Assembly: GCF_013375935.1 (NCBI RefSeq)
Contig: NZ_CP056117.1
Location: 3,038,001-3,102,000 of the forward strand
Reading direction: 5' to 3'
Source: Enterobacter cloacae
GTDB lineage: Bacteria; Pseudomonadota; Gammaproteobacteria; Enterobacterales; Enterobacteriaceae
DNA: 64,000 nt
Shown: positions 36,223 to 46,130 of the stretch, in pieces
Position numbering within the stretch: position 1 is the stretch's first letter
Layout: each line of letters begins with the position of its first letter
Translations under genes and position numbers: made by a program
Notes under the pieces: generated by a model
Told to the model about the DNA's origin: nothing
Seen by the model: the letters and a program-made list of their open reading frames with translations, nothing else
The model's database searches: none

Positions 36223-37262
36223 GTGAGGTTGCCCCTGCAACGCTTCGCGTGCATCGCCTGACGCCGCTGCCCGATGCCTTCTGGCGCGGCGTGCGCGAGA
36301 CGCCGTGGCGCTACGATCTGTTTCAGCTGTTAAGGCGCATTGATGCCCAGGGCGGTGAACGCTATCCGCTTGGACGTGCGCCGCTGCCGAAATTTGAGCC
36401 GCTGCGCATTGGCCAGCAGCCTTCGATGGGGTTTGCGCCATCCACGGTTGCCGACGTCCGGCAGCGCAAAGAGAACGGGCTGCACGAGGTTTCGATTCTC
36501 AGCTTCGGGCTGTTTGGTCCGAACGGCCCGCTGCCGGTGCATATGACCGAGTATGCCCGCGAGCGTATCCATCATCATCAGGACCATAGCCTCAGCGCGT
36601 TTGCCGACCTCTTTCACCACCGCCTGACGCTGCTGTTTTACCGCGCCTGGGCGGACGCGCAGCCAGCCGTTTCCCTCGATCGCGATGACAACAAGCGCTT
36701 CGAAGGCTATCTGGCGTCGCTGATCGGCATGGGCCAGCCGGGCCAGATGACCAAAGGCAGCCTGAGCGCGCATGCCCGCTTTACCCACGCCGGGCACCTG
36801 ACCCGCCACGGGCGGGACCCGGAAGGGCTGGAGAAGATCCTGCGTAACTATTTCAACGTCCCGGTCAGGCTGGTGGCCAACGTGCCGCAGTGGATGCCGC
36901 TCTCCCCCCGTGAGCAGGCGCAGCTGGGCGAGGGGCGTCGCCTGCCGCGCATGGGCGAATCCGCCTTTCTCGGCATTGCGGTACGCGACGTGCAGCACAA
37001 GTTTCGTCTGGAAATAGGCCCGCTGAGCGCCGACGAGTACAACCGTTTTCTGCCCGGCGAACCGTGGGTGACCGAGCTGCGCGACTGGGTGCGGCAGTAC
37101 GTCGGGGTAGAATTTGAATGGGAAACACGGGCGATCCTGCGCGCCGATGCGGTGCAGGGCGCCACGCTCGGCAGCACCGGGCGATTAGGGTACAACACCT
37201 GGCTGGGCATTCAGCCACAGCCTGTTCCGCGTGGCGATCTGGTGTATCGCGCAGAGCGATAA
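36219..37262 (+). CDS. tssG: T6SS baseplate protein TssG
   Basis: Wedge subunit of 347 residues. Family blocks: FWRGVRETPWRYDLFQLLRRI, the FGLFGPNGPLPVHMTEYARER motif, HHRLTLLFYRAWADAQP, and LGYNTWLG near the end. The start overlaps tssF. It is followed by tssH after 37 bp. Confidence 0.95.
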   Translation: MSEVAPATLRVHRLTPLPDAFWRGVRETPWRYDLFQLLRRIDAQGGERYPLGRAPLPKFEPLRIGQQPSMGFAPSTVADVRQRKENGLHEVSILSFGLFGPNGPLPVHMTEYARERIHHHQDHSLSAFADLFHHRLTLLFYRAWADAQPAVSLDRDDNKRFEGYLASLIGMGQPGQMTKGSLSAHARFTHAGHLTRHGRDPEGLEKILRNYFNVPVRLVANVPQWMPLSPREQAQLGEGRRLPRMGESAFLGIAVRDVQHKFRLEIGPLSADEYNRFLPGEPWVTELRDWVRQYVGVEFEWETRAILRADAVQGATLGSTGRLGYNTWLGIQPQPVPRGDLVYRAER

Positions 37263-37299
37263 TCCTTCGTATACCGAATCATTGTTAATGGAAACTAAC

Positions 37300-39912
37300 A
37301 TGTCAGAAATTAGCCGTGCCGTGCTTTTCGGCAAACTGGATACGCTGTTATTTACCTCTCTGGAAAGCGCGACTGCCTTCTGCAAGCTGCGCGGCAACCC
37401 GTACGTTGAGCTGGTGCACTGGCTGCATCAGCTTATGCAGCAGCAGGATGGCGATCTACAGCAGGTCATCCGTCACTTTGCGCTTGATGAACAGCAGCTA
37501 ACCCGCGATATCGTGGCGGCGCTGGATGCCCTGCCGCGCGGCGCAAGCTCCGTTTCCGATCTGTCCGAACATATCGACAGCGCCGTCGAGCGCGCGTGGG
37601 TTTACGGCTCGCTGAAGTTCGGCGTCAGCCGGATCCGCGGCGGCCATTTGCTGATCGGAATACTGAAAACATGGAATCTGGCCAACGTGCTGAAAGGCAT
37701 CTCGGCACAGTTTACCCGGATTAACGTTGAGGTGCTGATCGAGCAGTTCGACGCCATTTGTGCCAGCAGCAAAGAGAGCCAGCAGGCCGCCGCGGTAGAG
37801 GCGCCCGCCGGTGCGGTACCTGCCGCGCAGGGGACGCTGGCGCAGTATGGTCAGGATCTGACGGCGCGCGCCCGGGAAGGCAAAATTGACCCGGTGGTAG
37901 GGCGCGATGAAGAGATCCGCCAGATGGTCGATATTCTGATGCGCCGCCGCCAGAACAACCCCCTGCTGACCGGGGAAGCCGGCGTAGGGAAAACGGCGGT
38001 GGTGGAAGGGCTGGCGCTGCGCATCGCCTGCGGTGACGTGCCGGAACCGCTGCAAAACGTTCAGCTGTGGCTGCTGGATATCGGCATGCTCCAGGCCGGG
38101 GCGGGCATGAAGGGAGAGTTTGAGGCGCGCCTCCAGGCCTTGATTAACGAAGTGCAGTCCAGCGCCACGCCGATTATTCTGTTCATTGATGAAATCCATA
38201 CCCTTATCGGCGCGGGCGGTCAGCAGGGCACCGGCGACGCCGCTAACCTGCTGAAGCCCGCCCTGGCGCGCGGGCAGCTGCGCACCGTGGGCGCGACCAC
38301 CTGGGCGGAATACAAAAAATACATCGAGAAGGATCCGGCGCTCACCCGCCGTTTCCAGACGGTACAGGTCCACGAGCCGGACGAAGCGAAAGCCGTTCTG
38401 ATGCTGCGCAGCACCGTTTCGCCGCTGGAAACCCATCACCAGGTTTTACTTCTCGACGAAGCGGTCAGCGCGGCGGTGAAGCTTTCTCATCGCTATATCC
38501 CCGCGCGCCAGCTGCCCGATAAAGCGGTGGCGCTGCTGGATACCGCCTGCGCGCGCGTGGCCGTCAGCCAGAGCGCGCCGCCTGCCCAGCTGGAAGACTG
38601 TCTGCGTCACCTGGCCGCCCTGGACGTGGAGCTGGAGATTGCTGAACGTGAGGCGCGGGTCGGGGCAGGCGATCCGGCGCGCGTGGCGACCCTAACCGCC
38701 GAGCGGGACGCGTTTGAAGCCAGGCGCGAAGCCCTGGCCCGGCGCTGGGAAGAAGAGCGCAATCTGGTGCAGGAGATTATCCGCCTGCGCGCCGCGCTGT
38801 TTGCGGCGGGCGACGAGGACACGGCTGAACTGCGCGGCCAGCTCGCAGAGCAGCAGCAGGCGCTGGCGGCCTTACAGGGTGACGAACCGCTGCTGTTTGC
38901 CGCGGTGGACGAAAACGTGGTGGCCGCGGTGGTTTCTGACTGGACCGGGATCCCGCTGGGCCGGATGGTGAAAAATGAAATTGACGCGGTGCTGAACCTG
39001 GCCGACACGCTGAACCAGCGGGTTATCGGCCAGCGCCACGGTCTGGAGCTTATCGCCCGTCGGGTGAAAACCTCGCGGGCGAAGCTCGACGATCCGAACA
39101 AACCGATCGGCGTATTTATGCTGTGCGGGCCGTCCGGCGTCGGCAAAACCGAAACCGCGCTGGCGCTGGCGGAGTCCCTGTACGGCGGCGAGCAGAATGT
39201 CATTACCATCAACATGAGCGAATTCCAGGAAGCGCACACCGTGTCGACGTTAAAAGGTGCGCCTCCGGGCTACGTGGGCTATGGTGAAGGCGGCGTCTTA
39301 ACCGAGGCCGTGCGCCGCCGCCCCTACAGCGTGGTGCTGCTGGACGAAATTGAAAAAGCGCACCCGGACGTTCATGAGATCTTCTTCCAGGTCTTTGACA
39401 AAGGCTGGATGGAGGACGGCGAGGGGCGTCATATTGATTTCCGTAACACCATTATTATTCTGACGTCCAACGTTGGCACCGAGCTTATCGGCGCCATGTG
39501 CGCCGACCCGGAACTGATGCCTGAGCCGGACGCGTTAAGCGGCGCCCTGCGGCAGCCGCTGCTGGAGGTATTCCCGCCTGCGCTGCTGGGCCGTCTGCTG
39601 GTGGTGCCGTATTATCCGCTGAGCGACGCGATGCTGGGGCAGATTGTGCGCCTGCAGCTCAGGCGCATTCAGCGTCGTCTGGAAGAGAATCACAACATAA
39701 TTTCTGAATTTGACGACAGCGTGGTTGAACAGATCGTTCAGCGCTGTACCGAGGTAGAGTCGGGCGGGCGTATGGTAGATGCAATTCTGACCAATACGCT
39801 GCTGCCGCAGATGAGCCAGATTTTACTTACCGCCAGCCGCAGCGACGAGCAGTATCGTCGTTTGCACGTTACCTGCGAGCAGGGCGAGTTCCACTGTCAG
39901 TTTGCCGCGTAA
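37300..39912 (+). CDS. tssH: T6SS sheath-recycling AAA+ ATPase TssH (ClpV)
   Basis: Hexameric unfoldase that disassembles contracted sheath. GGAA at 37290 sets the ATG at 37300, giving 870 residues. An N-domain (about 1-160) is followed by AAA1 with Walker A GEAGVGKT (225-232) and Walker [12 protein letters not shown], a ClpB-like coiled-coil insertion (about 450-530), and AAA2 with Walker A GPSGVGKT, Walker [15 protein letters not shown] and the GYVGYGEGG pore loop. All catalytic motifs are intact. Confidence 0.96.
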   Translation: MSEISRAVLFGKLDTLLFTSLESATAFCKLRGNPYVELVHWLHQLMQQQDGDLQQVIRHFALDEQQLTRDIVAALDALPRGASSVSDLSEHIDSAVERAWVYGSLKFGVSRIRGGHLLIGILKTWNLANVLKGISAQFTRINVEVLIEQFDAICASSKESQQAAAVEAPAGAVPAAQGTLAQYGQDLTARAREGKIDPVVGRDEEIRQMVDILMRRRQNNPLLTGEAGVGKTAVVEGLALRIACGDVPEPLQNVQLWLLDIGMLQAGAGMKGEFEARLQALINEVQSSATPIILFIDEIHTLIGAGGQQGTGDAANLLKPALARGQLRTVGATTWAEYKKYIEKDPALTRRFQTVQVHEPDEAKAVLMLRSTVSPLETHHQVLLLDEAVSAAVKLSHRYIPARQLPDKAVALLDTACARVAVSQSAPPAQLEDCLRHLAALDVELEIAEREARVGAGDPARVATLTAERDAFEARREALARRWEEERNLVQEIIRLRAALFAAGDEDTAELRGQLAEQQQALAALQGDEPLLFAAVDENVVAAVVSDWTGIPLGRMVKNEIDAVLNLADTLNQRVIGQRHGLELIARRVKTSRAKLDDPNKPIGVFMLCGPSGVGKTETALALAESLYGGEQNVITINMSEFQEAHTVSTLKGAPPGYVGYGEGGVLTEAVRRRPYSVVLLDEIEKAHPDVHEIFFQVFDKGWMEDGEGRHIDFRNTIIILTSNVGTELIGAMCADPELMPEPDALSGALRQPLLEVFPPALLGRLLVVPYYPLSDAMLGQIVRLQLRRIQRRLEENHNIISEFDDSVVEQIVQRCTEVESGGRMVDAILTNTLLPQMSQILLTASRSDEQYRRLHVTCEQGEFHCQFAA

Positions 39913-39936
39913 TAATCATCAAGAGAACTGTAAAAG

Positions 39937-41367
39937 ATGACGGATAATGATAACAATCGGACTGTCCCAAACGCGCTCCCGGTCGGGTACCGTTTCAATG
40001 AGTTTGAGATTAAAGAGGTAATTGGCGGCGGCGGATTCGGCATCGTCTATCGCGCCTGGGATCACCAGCTCGAACGCACTATCGCTATCAAAGAGTTTAT
40101 GCCTTCCTCCCTCGCCGTGCGCGGCGAGGACATGACGCTGGTGCTGCGCAGCGAGCGCTTTGGCAAAGCCTTTTCCGCGGGCCTGAACAGCTTCATTCAG
40201 GAAGCCCGCCTGCTGGCGCGGTTCAACCACCCGAACCTGCTGCACGTGCTGCGTTTCTGGGTACAAAACGACACGGCCTACATGGGAACGCTGTTCTACA
40301 GCGGCACCACGCTGTCTCGCCTGCGCGAAGAGAAGCCCGAGCTGATTAACGAGACGTGGATCCGTCGCATGCTGCCGATGCTGTTTGGCGCCATCAAAAC
40401 GATCCACGATGAAGGCTATCTGCACCGCGATATCTCGCTGGACAACATTCAGATTCAGGATAACGGCCTGCCGGTGCTGCTTGATTTCGGTTCGGCGCGC
40501 CGCACCATCGGAAATCTCTCGGACGAGACGGAAACCATGCTGCGTCCGGGGTTCGCGCCAATCGAGCAGTATACCGACGACAATGAAAGCGAGCAGGGGC
40601 CGTGGACGGATATCTACGCTCTCGGCGCCGTGCTGCGTACCCTGATCGTAGGCTCTCCGCCGCCGGTCAGCGTGGTGCGCTCCATTCAGGACACCTGTAA
40701 ACCGCTGGTGGAGCTGATGCCGCAGGGCTATTCCATTCCGCTGCTGCAGGCGATTGACCGGGCGCTGGCGCTGCATATGGAAGATCGCCCGCAATCCATC
40801 GAGGAGTTTGCGGCCCTGATCGAAATGCCCGTCGCCGGTATCGACGACGTGCTGACCGCGAAAAAGACGGGCACGATGCTGGTGCCGGTTGAAGAGGAGA
40901 CGTCTGCTTCCGCGCTGGACTGGCGGCGCTACAAGCTGCCGGGACTGGTCGCCGCGGGCGTGCTGGTTGGGGTTGTTGCCGGCGCGATGCTGTTCGGCGG
41001 CGGTCAGAGCGCGCCAGAGCAGACGGCGCAAGCGCCTGCCGCGACTCCCCCTGCACGGACCACTGCCGCAGCGAATACCACACCGGAAACGACAGAGGCC
41101 GACGAGCCGGCTGCGCCACCTGCTGCCGCACAGCAGGGTACGCCGCCCGTTGCCGCCAGCCCCGTCGCGCTTGTCTATATCCGCATGCTTGACGGCGAGA
41201 CGCTGAAGGTTAACGGTGAGCCGAAAGCGCTGCGTCCGGGAAATAACGGTTACGCATCGCTGAAATTGCCGGCGGGCGAGGCCCGTATCGAGCTGGAAGG
41301 GAATGGAAGAACGCGTACCCAGACGCTGGATATTGCGAAGCCAGGCACCTGGCTGGTGAACCCGTAG
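39937..41367 (+). CDS. ppkA: T6SS threonine kinase PpkA
   Basis: Membrane Hanks-type kinase that triggers assembly by phosphorylating Fha/TagH. The kinase domain (about 20-285) has the GGGGFG loop (30-35), Lys52, an HRD-type loop LHRDISLDN (Asp165), DFG at 183-185 and FAPIEQY. A single membrane helix (about 330-350) and a Pro/Ala-rich linker lead to a small periplasmic PEGA-like domain (LKVNGEPKALRP ... AGEARIELEG). The HRD loop has Ser where most kinases have Lys-Pro. Confidence 0.92.
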   Translation: MTDNDNNRTVPNALPVGYRFNEFEIKEVIGGGGFGIVYRAWDHQLERTIAIKEFMPSSLAVRGEDMTLVLRSERFGKAFSAGLNSFIQEARLLARFNHPNLLHVLRFWVQNDTAYMGTLFYSGTTLSRLREEKPELINETWIRRMLPMLFGAIKTIHDEGYLHRDISLDNIQIQDNGLPVLLDFGSARRTIGNLSDETETMLRPGFAPIEQYTDDNESEQGPWTDIYALGAVLRTLIVGSPPPVSVVRSIQDTCKPLVELMPQGYSIPLLQAIDRALALHMEDRPQSIEEFAALIEMPVAGIDDVLTAKKTGTMLVPVEEETSASALDWRRYKLPGLVAAGVLVGVVAGAMLFGGGQSAPEQTAQAPAATPPARTTAAANTTPETTEADEPAAPPAAAQQGTPPVAASPVALVYIRMLDGETLKVNGEPKALRPGNNGYASLKLPAGEARIELEGNGRTRTQTLDIAKPGTWLVNP

Positions 41368-41392
41368 GCCAGCGGGTAACAGGACGGAGCGC

Positions 41393-42811
41393 ATGTACAA
41401 CATCAAGTTTGTCTATCTTTTTCATGAGAACGTTTCACCGGCGCTGTTTGCGAAAATTATCCGCCCGTCCGTTGCCGGGCAGTGGATTATGTCGGTTCCT
41501 GACCATTCGCTGCGCTCGCTCTTCACGCGCTACGATTTGCTGCGCAACATCACCGGCGCGAATCCTTATCAGTCCGGGCGCGATACCCGCAAGCCGATCG
41601 CTCAGGATTTGGATATCGGCAGGGTAGTGGCCATCGACGAAAGCTTCCGCGACTGGTCATCGGTAACGGAGATTTTTTATATCAATGCCAAAGGGCAGCT
41701 GCAGGCTGCCTCCCTTGTTGGTCTGGGCTGGTACCCGGTGAGTACGATTGTCGATCGTTACGAAACCATGGTGAGAGCGTATGGGTCTCGCCCTGCGCCA
41801 ACGGTGTTGCCGAAGCAGGTGGTGAAGTCTAAAGCGGCGCAGGTGCCGGATGCGCCAACGCCGGGCAAAGACGGTAAAACCTATGCGGCACAGCTGGAAA
41901 ATATGACCAAAGCCGAACGCTGGCAGGCGCGTAAGGAGCTGATTGCAAAGGGCAGCAACAGTCTCTACCCGGATGCGCAGATAGCGGCTAAGCGGTTAGC
42001 GGCGAATAATATTGCGGTTGAGAAAGCGAAGCTTGCTGAGAACGTCTACAAGACGGTAAATCCGCTGGAAACGACGCCGGGCGTGCCGGAGGGGTGGACG
42101 GATATCAGTAATGATGCGGCCGCGCTGAAGAAGCTTGGGCTAAACAGCAAATCACTGTTCGACAACTCAGGCTCTCCGGATTTTCTGGCCCGCGTTTATC
42201 AACCCGACCCTGAGGTTTTTGGTCGCGAGATGAACCCAACGTTAGTTTTCAGAGGGTCACGGCAACCCGAATTTTTCCCCATGAAGAACATGGCTGACTG
42301 GAAAAATAATGGTGCGCAAGGGCTCGGAATGGCGTCAGATTATTATAAAAGAGCGGTGGGTCTTGGCGAACAACTCTCTAAATCTGGCCAACAGGTGGAC
42401 ATTGCGGGCCACTCTCTGGGAGGCGGATTAGCGTCTGCTACCGCGATGGCCAGCGGTATGCCAGGATGGACCTTCAACGCGGCCGGTCTGAATTCAGGCA
42501 CCGTAGAGAAATACGGCGGAAGTTTGTTAGGCAGTACCGAAAATATTCAGGCCTACCGTGTTGAAGGCGAACTGCTTACAAAGATCCAGGAAGTTAATCT
42601 TTGGGAAGATCTCAAAACGGTAAAAGGACATATACCGACACTGATAGCCAAAGAGGAGCTTTCTGCCGTCATGCCTAACGCTGCCGGAATTGCTCACGAT
42701 CTTCCGGGTGGCACGGGGGGCGCGCTCGATCGTCATGGAATCGATCAGGCGATAAAATGTATTGAACAACAGAAGGATGAAGACATCGCTATTATCGGGA
42801 GTCGCGCGTGA
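41393..42811 (+). CDS. tle: T6SS phospholipase effector Tle
   Basis: Lipase-type effector expected to degrade phospholipids of target cells. AGGACGGAG precedes the ATG at 41393. Residues 1-130 form an N-terminal region that may dock on VgrG. The alpha/beta-hydrolase part has FRGS at 287-290 (oxyanion side) and the nucleophile elbow GHSLGGG with Ser341; His in DRHGID is a candidate base. The 472 residues carry no signal peptide. It overlaps its immunity gene by 4 nt (GTGA) and lies upstream of vgrG. The organisation matches the Tle/Tli pair of E. cloacae. Confidence 0.85.
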   Translation: MYNIKFVYLFHENVSPALFAKIIRPSVAGQWIMSVPDHSLRSLFTRYDLLRNITGANPYQSGRDTRKPIAQDLDIGRVVAIDESFRDWSSVTEIFYINAKGQLQAASLVGLGWYPVSTIVDRYETMVRAYGSRPAPTVLPKQVVKSKAAQVPDAPTPGKDGKTYAAQLENMTKAERWQARKELIAKGSNSLYPDAQIAAKRLAANNIAVEKAKLAENVYKTVNPLETTPGVPEGWTDISNDAAALKKLGLNSKSLFDNSGSPDFLARVYQPDPEVFGREMNPTLVFRGSRQPEFFPMKNMADWKNNGAQGLGMASDYYKRAVGLGEQLSKSGQQVDIAGHSLGGGLASATAMASGMPGWTFNAAGLNSGTVEKYGGSLLGSTENIQAYRVEGELLTKIQEVNLWEDLKTVKGHIPTLIAKEELSAVMPNAAGIAHDLPGGTGGALDRHGIDQAIKCIEQQKDEDIAIIGSRA

Positions 42812-43569
42812 AATCATTGATTACAGGCTGGATAGCGCTTTGTTTAATGTTAATGGTTCAGGGGTGCAAGCAAAATATGGATTTAAAACCAGACAATTAT
42901 TTCAGCGGTCAGCAGCTCACCGTAGCGCGTGCAATTGAAGCCGGTGAGAGGGATGAGGTTGTTAAATTAGCGTCGGAAACAGACCTTAATAAACCCGGTA
43001 AAGAGGACATGACGCTTTTGTTTTGGGCGGTGATGAACGCAATTAACGATAAAAAAACACCGGATCAGCTAAAAATTATTACCGCTCTGGTTAAATCGGG
43101 AGCGGATCCGCTCCAGCCAAGGCCTTCGGGGGAGAGTAGTCCGGCCGAATATGTGCTGAAAGCAGATAGTGGGGTCTGGATAAAGGCGATGCTGGAAGGC
43201 GGATTATCGCCGGATGCGAAGGATAAAACGTTTGGGGAACCGATTATCTTCGAAACCCTCGAAGCAAAAAACACCGATACTCTGCAAGCGATGCTTGACG
43301 GTGGAGCAGACATCAATATTACCAATTCACTGGGTAATACGTTGCTGATCGCCGCCCTGGACTTTCACTCTTACGACCATGTCCTGCTTTTGCTGGAGCG
43401 TGGCGCAAACGCTGAGATCAAGGCGGATAATGGCTGGACAATGGCCAACCAGCTGCAGCGTTATCTGAACCGGGCGAAAGAGGGCAGTGACGAATATCAA
43501 AAACTGACTGAAATCAAAGATGTGCTTATTCAGCATGGCGGTAAATGGCCTCCTGCACCCGTGAAGTAA
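42808..43569 (+). CDS. tli: Ankyrin-repeat lipoprotein, Tle immunity protein Tli
   Basis: Periplasmic lipoprotein of 253 residues; the GTG start overlaps the tle stop. The lipobox is MVQGC (Cys20). At least three ankyrin-like repeats follow (LLFWAVMNAI ... LVKSGADPLQ; AKNTDTLQAMLDGGADINI; GNTLLIAALDF ... LLERGANAEI). An in-frame ATG at codon 24, preceded by AGGGG, could yield a cytosolic form lacking the signal. The GTG-in-stop overlap ensures coupled synthesis. Confidence 0.82.
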   Translation: MKSLITGWIALCLMLMVQGCKQNMDLKPDNYFSGQQLTVARAIEAGERDEVVKLASETDLNKPGKEDMTLLFWAVMNAINDKKTPDQLKIITALVKSGADPLQPRPSGESSPAEYVLKADSGVWIKAMLEGGLSPDAKDKTFGEPIIFETLEAKNTDTLQAMLDGGADINITNSLGNTLLIAALDFHSYDHVLLLLERGANAEIKADNGWTMANQLQRYLNRAKEGSDEYQKLTEIKDVLIQHGGKWPPAPVK

Positions 43570-43580
43570 GGCTGGCGTTG

Positions 43581-44039
43581 ATGATCTCAAAAGAAAAGGT
43601 TTTCTATTTTTGGGGCGTGATGGATATCATCGGGATTGTGTTTTATTCGATGGGGCCTTTACGTTTGCTTGAGTCCTGGTGGGACGCCACCGGAGGAAAT
43701 CTGGGGATGATCGTCTTTATGGTCATTGCTGGAGGGGTAAATGGCATTCTGACAGGAATCTTCTATCTCGCATATTTTTTGTTGCCCATTTCGATGTTTT
43801 TCTCCGCCTGGTTTTTTTTCACAAACCACCGATATGCTGTCCGTTTTGCCCTCTCGCAGGAAGCATTGCGCGTTCTCACTGTAAGTTGTTCAGTGACGTT
43901 ATTCCCTGTTGTTATTGTCGGTACTGGGTTAAGCATTCTTCCCCTAAATATTGTGCTGTTTGTATTTTCTGAATTACTAAAAACCGGAACGCTCATCTTT
44001 ATCATAAAAAAACAGCCCGCCGACCCTGCAGAGCATTGA
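43581..44039 (+). CDS. Polytopic membrane protein of unknown function
   Basis: A 152-residue protein, ATG at 43581, with four or five hydrophobic segments (about 7-25, 40-60, 60-80, 105-125 and 125-145). No motif or family is recognised. It follows tli by 11 bp and precedes vgrG, so it travels with the Tle module. An extra immunity or membrane-repair role is possible. Confidence 0.6.
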   Translation: MISKEKVFYFWGVMDIIGIVFYSMGPLRLLESWWDATGGNLGMIVFMVIAGGVNGILTGIFYLAYFLLPISMFFSAWFFFTNHRYAVRFALSQEALRVLTVSCSVTLFPVVIVGTGLSILPLNIVLFVFSELLKTGTLIFIIKKQPADPAEH

Positions 44040-44109
44040 CCGGAACAGCGCCTGTTCATGCTTGTCTGTTGCCGTAATACTTTTCATCGCATAAGCCATA
44101 TGGATTAAC

Positions 44110-45643
44110 GATTATGCTCAACCGAATTACCGTTCAGCTCCCCGTCGAGGGACTTCTTTTCTGGAAACTTTCCGGCCGCGAGGCGATGTCCGAGTCGTTC
44201 GCCCTGACGTTGACCCTGCTCGGCACGGACGCGCGCATCGACCGCAGCAAACTGCTCGGTCAGCCGGTCACGGTGACCATCCCGACGCAGAACCTGCTCA
44301 CCTCCCGCTACATCAACGGCAAGGTGACCCGCGTGGCGGTGAGCGCCGTTGAGCTGACGGGCACGCGTTATGCGGTCTACCAGCTGACGGTGGAGCCGGA
44401 CCTGTGGCCGATGAAGCGCGACCGCAACCTGCGCATCTTCCAGGGGCAGACGGTGCCGCAGATTGTGAAAACCCTGCTGGGCGAACATCAGGTCAACGTC
44501 GAGGACAAACTCACCGGCAGCTACCGGGTGTGGGACTACTGCGTGCAGTATCAGGAGTCGAGCCTGGACTTCATCAGCCGCCTGATGGAGCTGGAAGGCA
44601 TTGCGTATTACTTCAGCCACGAGGCCGACAGGCACACCCTGGTCCTGACCGACGCCGCCACCCAGCACCAGCCGTTCAGCGGCTACGAGGTGATTCCGTA
44701 CCACCAGACGCCGTCCGGCGGCAGCACGGACGAAGAGGGCATCAGTCAGTGGGCGCTGGAGGACAGCGTGACGCCGGGGATTTACAGCCTCGACGACTAC
44801 GACTTCCGCAAGCCGAACGCGTGGCTGTTCCAGGTGCAGCAGAACCCGGCGTCGCCGAAGCCGGGCAGCATTGACGTGTACGACTGGCCGGGGCGCTTTG
44901 TGGAGACCGGGCATGCGGAGTTCTACGCCCGCATCCGTCAGGAGCGCTGGCAGGTGGAGCATCAGCAGATTCAGGCCACCGCCACGGCGGCGGGCATCGC
45001 GCCGGGCCACACCTTCACCCTGACTAACGCGCCGTTCTTCAGCGATAACGGCGAGTATCTGGTCACTGCTGCGGGTTATCACTTCGAGGAGAACCGCTAC
45101 GCCAGCGGGGAGGGTGAAACCGTTCACCGCACCGACTTCAGCGTTATCCCGGCATCGGTCTCCTATCGTCCGGCGCAGAGCACCGCGTGGCCGCGCACCT
45201 ACGGCCCGCAGACGGCGAAGGTTGTCGGGCCGCAGGGGGAGAGCATCTGGACGGACAAATACGGTCGCGTGAAGGTGAAGTTTCACTGGGACCGCCTGGC
45301 GAAGGGGGACGACACCAGCTCCTGCTGGGTGCGCGTGTCGAGCGCCTGGGCGGGCCAGGGTTACGGCGGGGTGCAGATCCCGCGCGTGGGCGATGAGGTG
45401 GTGGTGGACTTTATCAACGGCGATCCGGACCGGCCGATTATCACCGGGCGCGTGTACAACGACGCGAGCATGCCGCCGTGGGCGCTGCCGGCAGCGGCGA
45501 CGCAGATGGGCTTTATGAGCCGCTCGAAGGATGGCTCGGTCGATAACGCCAACGCCCTGCGCTTTGAAGACAAGGCGGGCGCGGAGCAGGTGTGGATCCA
45601 GGCCGAGCGCAACCTGGATATCAACGTTAAGAATGATGAGTCC
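44110..45643 (+). repeat. vgrG direct repeat, copy A
   Basis: This stretch is nearly identical to 46627-48160 at a constant offset of 2517 bp, starting at GATTATGCTCAACC just before the ATG. Differences are scattered and mostly silent. Identity ends abruptly after the VRN-type AEQVWIQAER segment. Confidence 0.92.
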
Positions 45644-46042
45644 CATGCGACTGAAAAAAATCGAACTCAGTATGTGGGCGAAGATGAAACCTTACGGGTG
45701 GCAAAAAATCAGAAAGCAGGGGTGAAAGGTGAGGTGGTTTGCCTGACGGGTAGCAGCCGCAGCGACAAAGTTGTTAATAACTACATTCTCTCAGCGGGTA
45801 ATACCCTGAGGCTGGAGTGTGGTGAAAGCGCTATCGAATTAACAAAAGACGGCAGCGTGAATATCATCGGCAATAACTTCAACTTTACTGCAAAACAGAA
45901 TGCGCAAATAAATACGCTTTCCGGGCAGCTGCATTTAAATCCTGCTGAAGGAACCAATGCCATTGATGCACCAGGGGCATCCCACCAGTCAGCGATCCAG
46001 CAGGAAGTGGATGGCTTTTTTGTGTTCAATGCTAATAAATAA
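44114..46042 (+). CDS. vgrG: T6SS spike protein VgrG (TssI), copy 1
   Basis: Trimeric spike of 642 residues. gp27-like part (about 1-370) with LNRITVQLPVEGLLFWKLSGREAM and the DYCVQYQESSLDFISRLMELEG block; gp5-like OB domain with IWTDKYGRVKVKFHWDR and WAGQGYGGVQIPRVGDEV; then a beta-prism with alternating repeats. Residues after about 510 differ completely from the second VgrG and end in GFFVFNANK without a toxin domain. The upstream Tle is the likely cargo. Confidence 0.95.
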   Translation: MLNRITVQLPVEGLLFWKLSGREAMSESFALTLTLLGTDARIDRSKLLGQPVTVTIPTQNLLTSRYINGKVTRVAVSAVELTGTRYAVYQLTVEPDLWPMKRDRNLRIFQGQTVPQIVKTLLGEHQVNVEDKLTGSYRVWDYCVQYQESSLDFISRLMELEGIAYYFSHEADRHTLVLTDAATQHQPFSGYEVIPYHQTPSGGSTDEEGISQWALEDSVTPGIYSLDDYDFRKPNAWLFQVQQNPASPKPGSIDVYDWPGRFVETGHAEFYARIRQERWQVEHQQIQATATAAGIAPGHTFTLTNAPFFSDNGEYLVTAAGYHFEENRYASGEGETVHRTDFSVIPASVSYRPAQSTAWPRTYGPQTAKVVGPQGESIWTDKYGRVKVKFHWDRLAKGDDTSSCWVRVSSAWAGQGYGGVQIPRVGDEVVVDFINGDPDRPIITGRVYNDASMPPWALPAAATQMGFMSRSKDGSVDNANALRFEDKAGAEQVWIQAERNLDINVKNDESHATEKNRTQYVGEDETLRVAKNQKAGVKGEVVCLTGSSRSDKVVNNYILSAGNTLRLECGESAIELTKDGSVNIIGNNFNFTAKQNAQINTLSGQLHLNPAEGTNAIDAPGASHQSAIQQEVDGFFVFNANK

Positions 46043-46066
46043 TTATATTCAGCCTGCCACATAACC

Positions 46067-46099
46067 GGCTTTCCCGTCACCATAGGCGACGGGAAAGCC
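46067..46099 (+). terminator. Hairpin downstream of vgrG copy 1
   Basis: GGCTTTCCCGTC (46067-46078) and GACGGGAAAGCC (46088-46099) form a perfect 12-bp stem with a 9-nt loop. No T-run follows. It separates vgrG copy 1 from the next unknown gene. Confidence 0.65.
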
Positions 46100-46130
46100 A
46101 GGCATTGAGGGGCAAAAGAGGCACCCTGAA

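Noticed and set aside
39919..41406. 495-codon frame antisense to ppkA
   Set aside because: Covers ppkA exactly in reverse; the kinase motifs fix the sense strand as coding.
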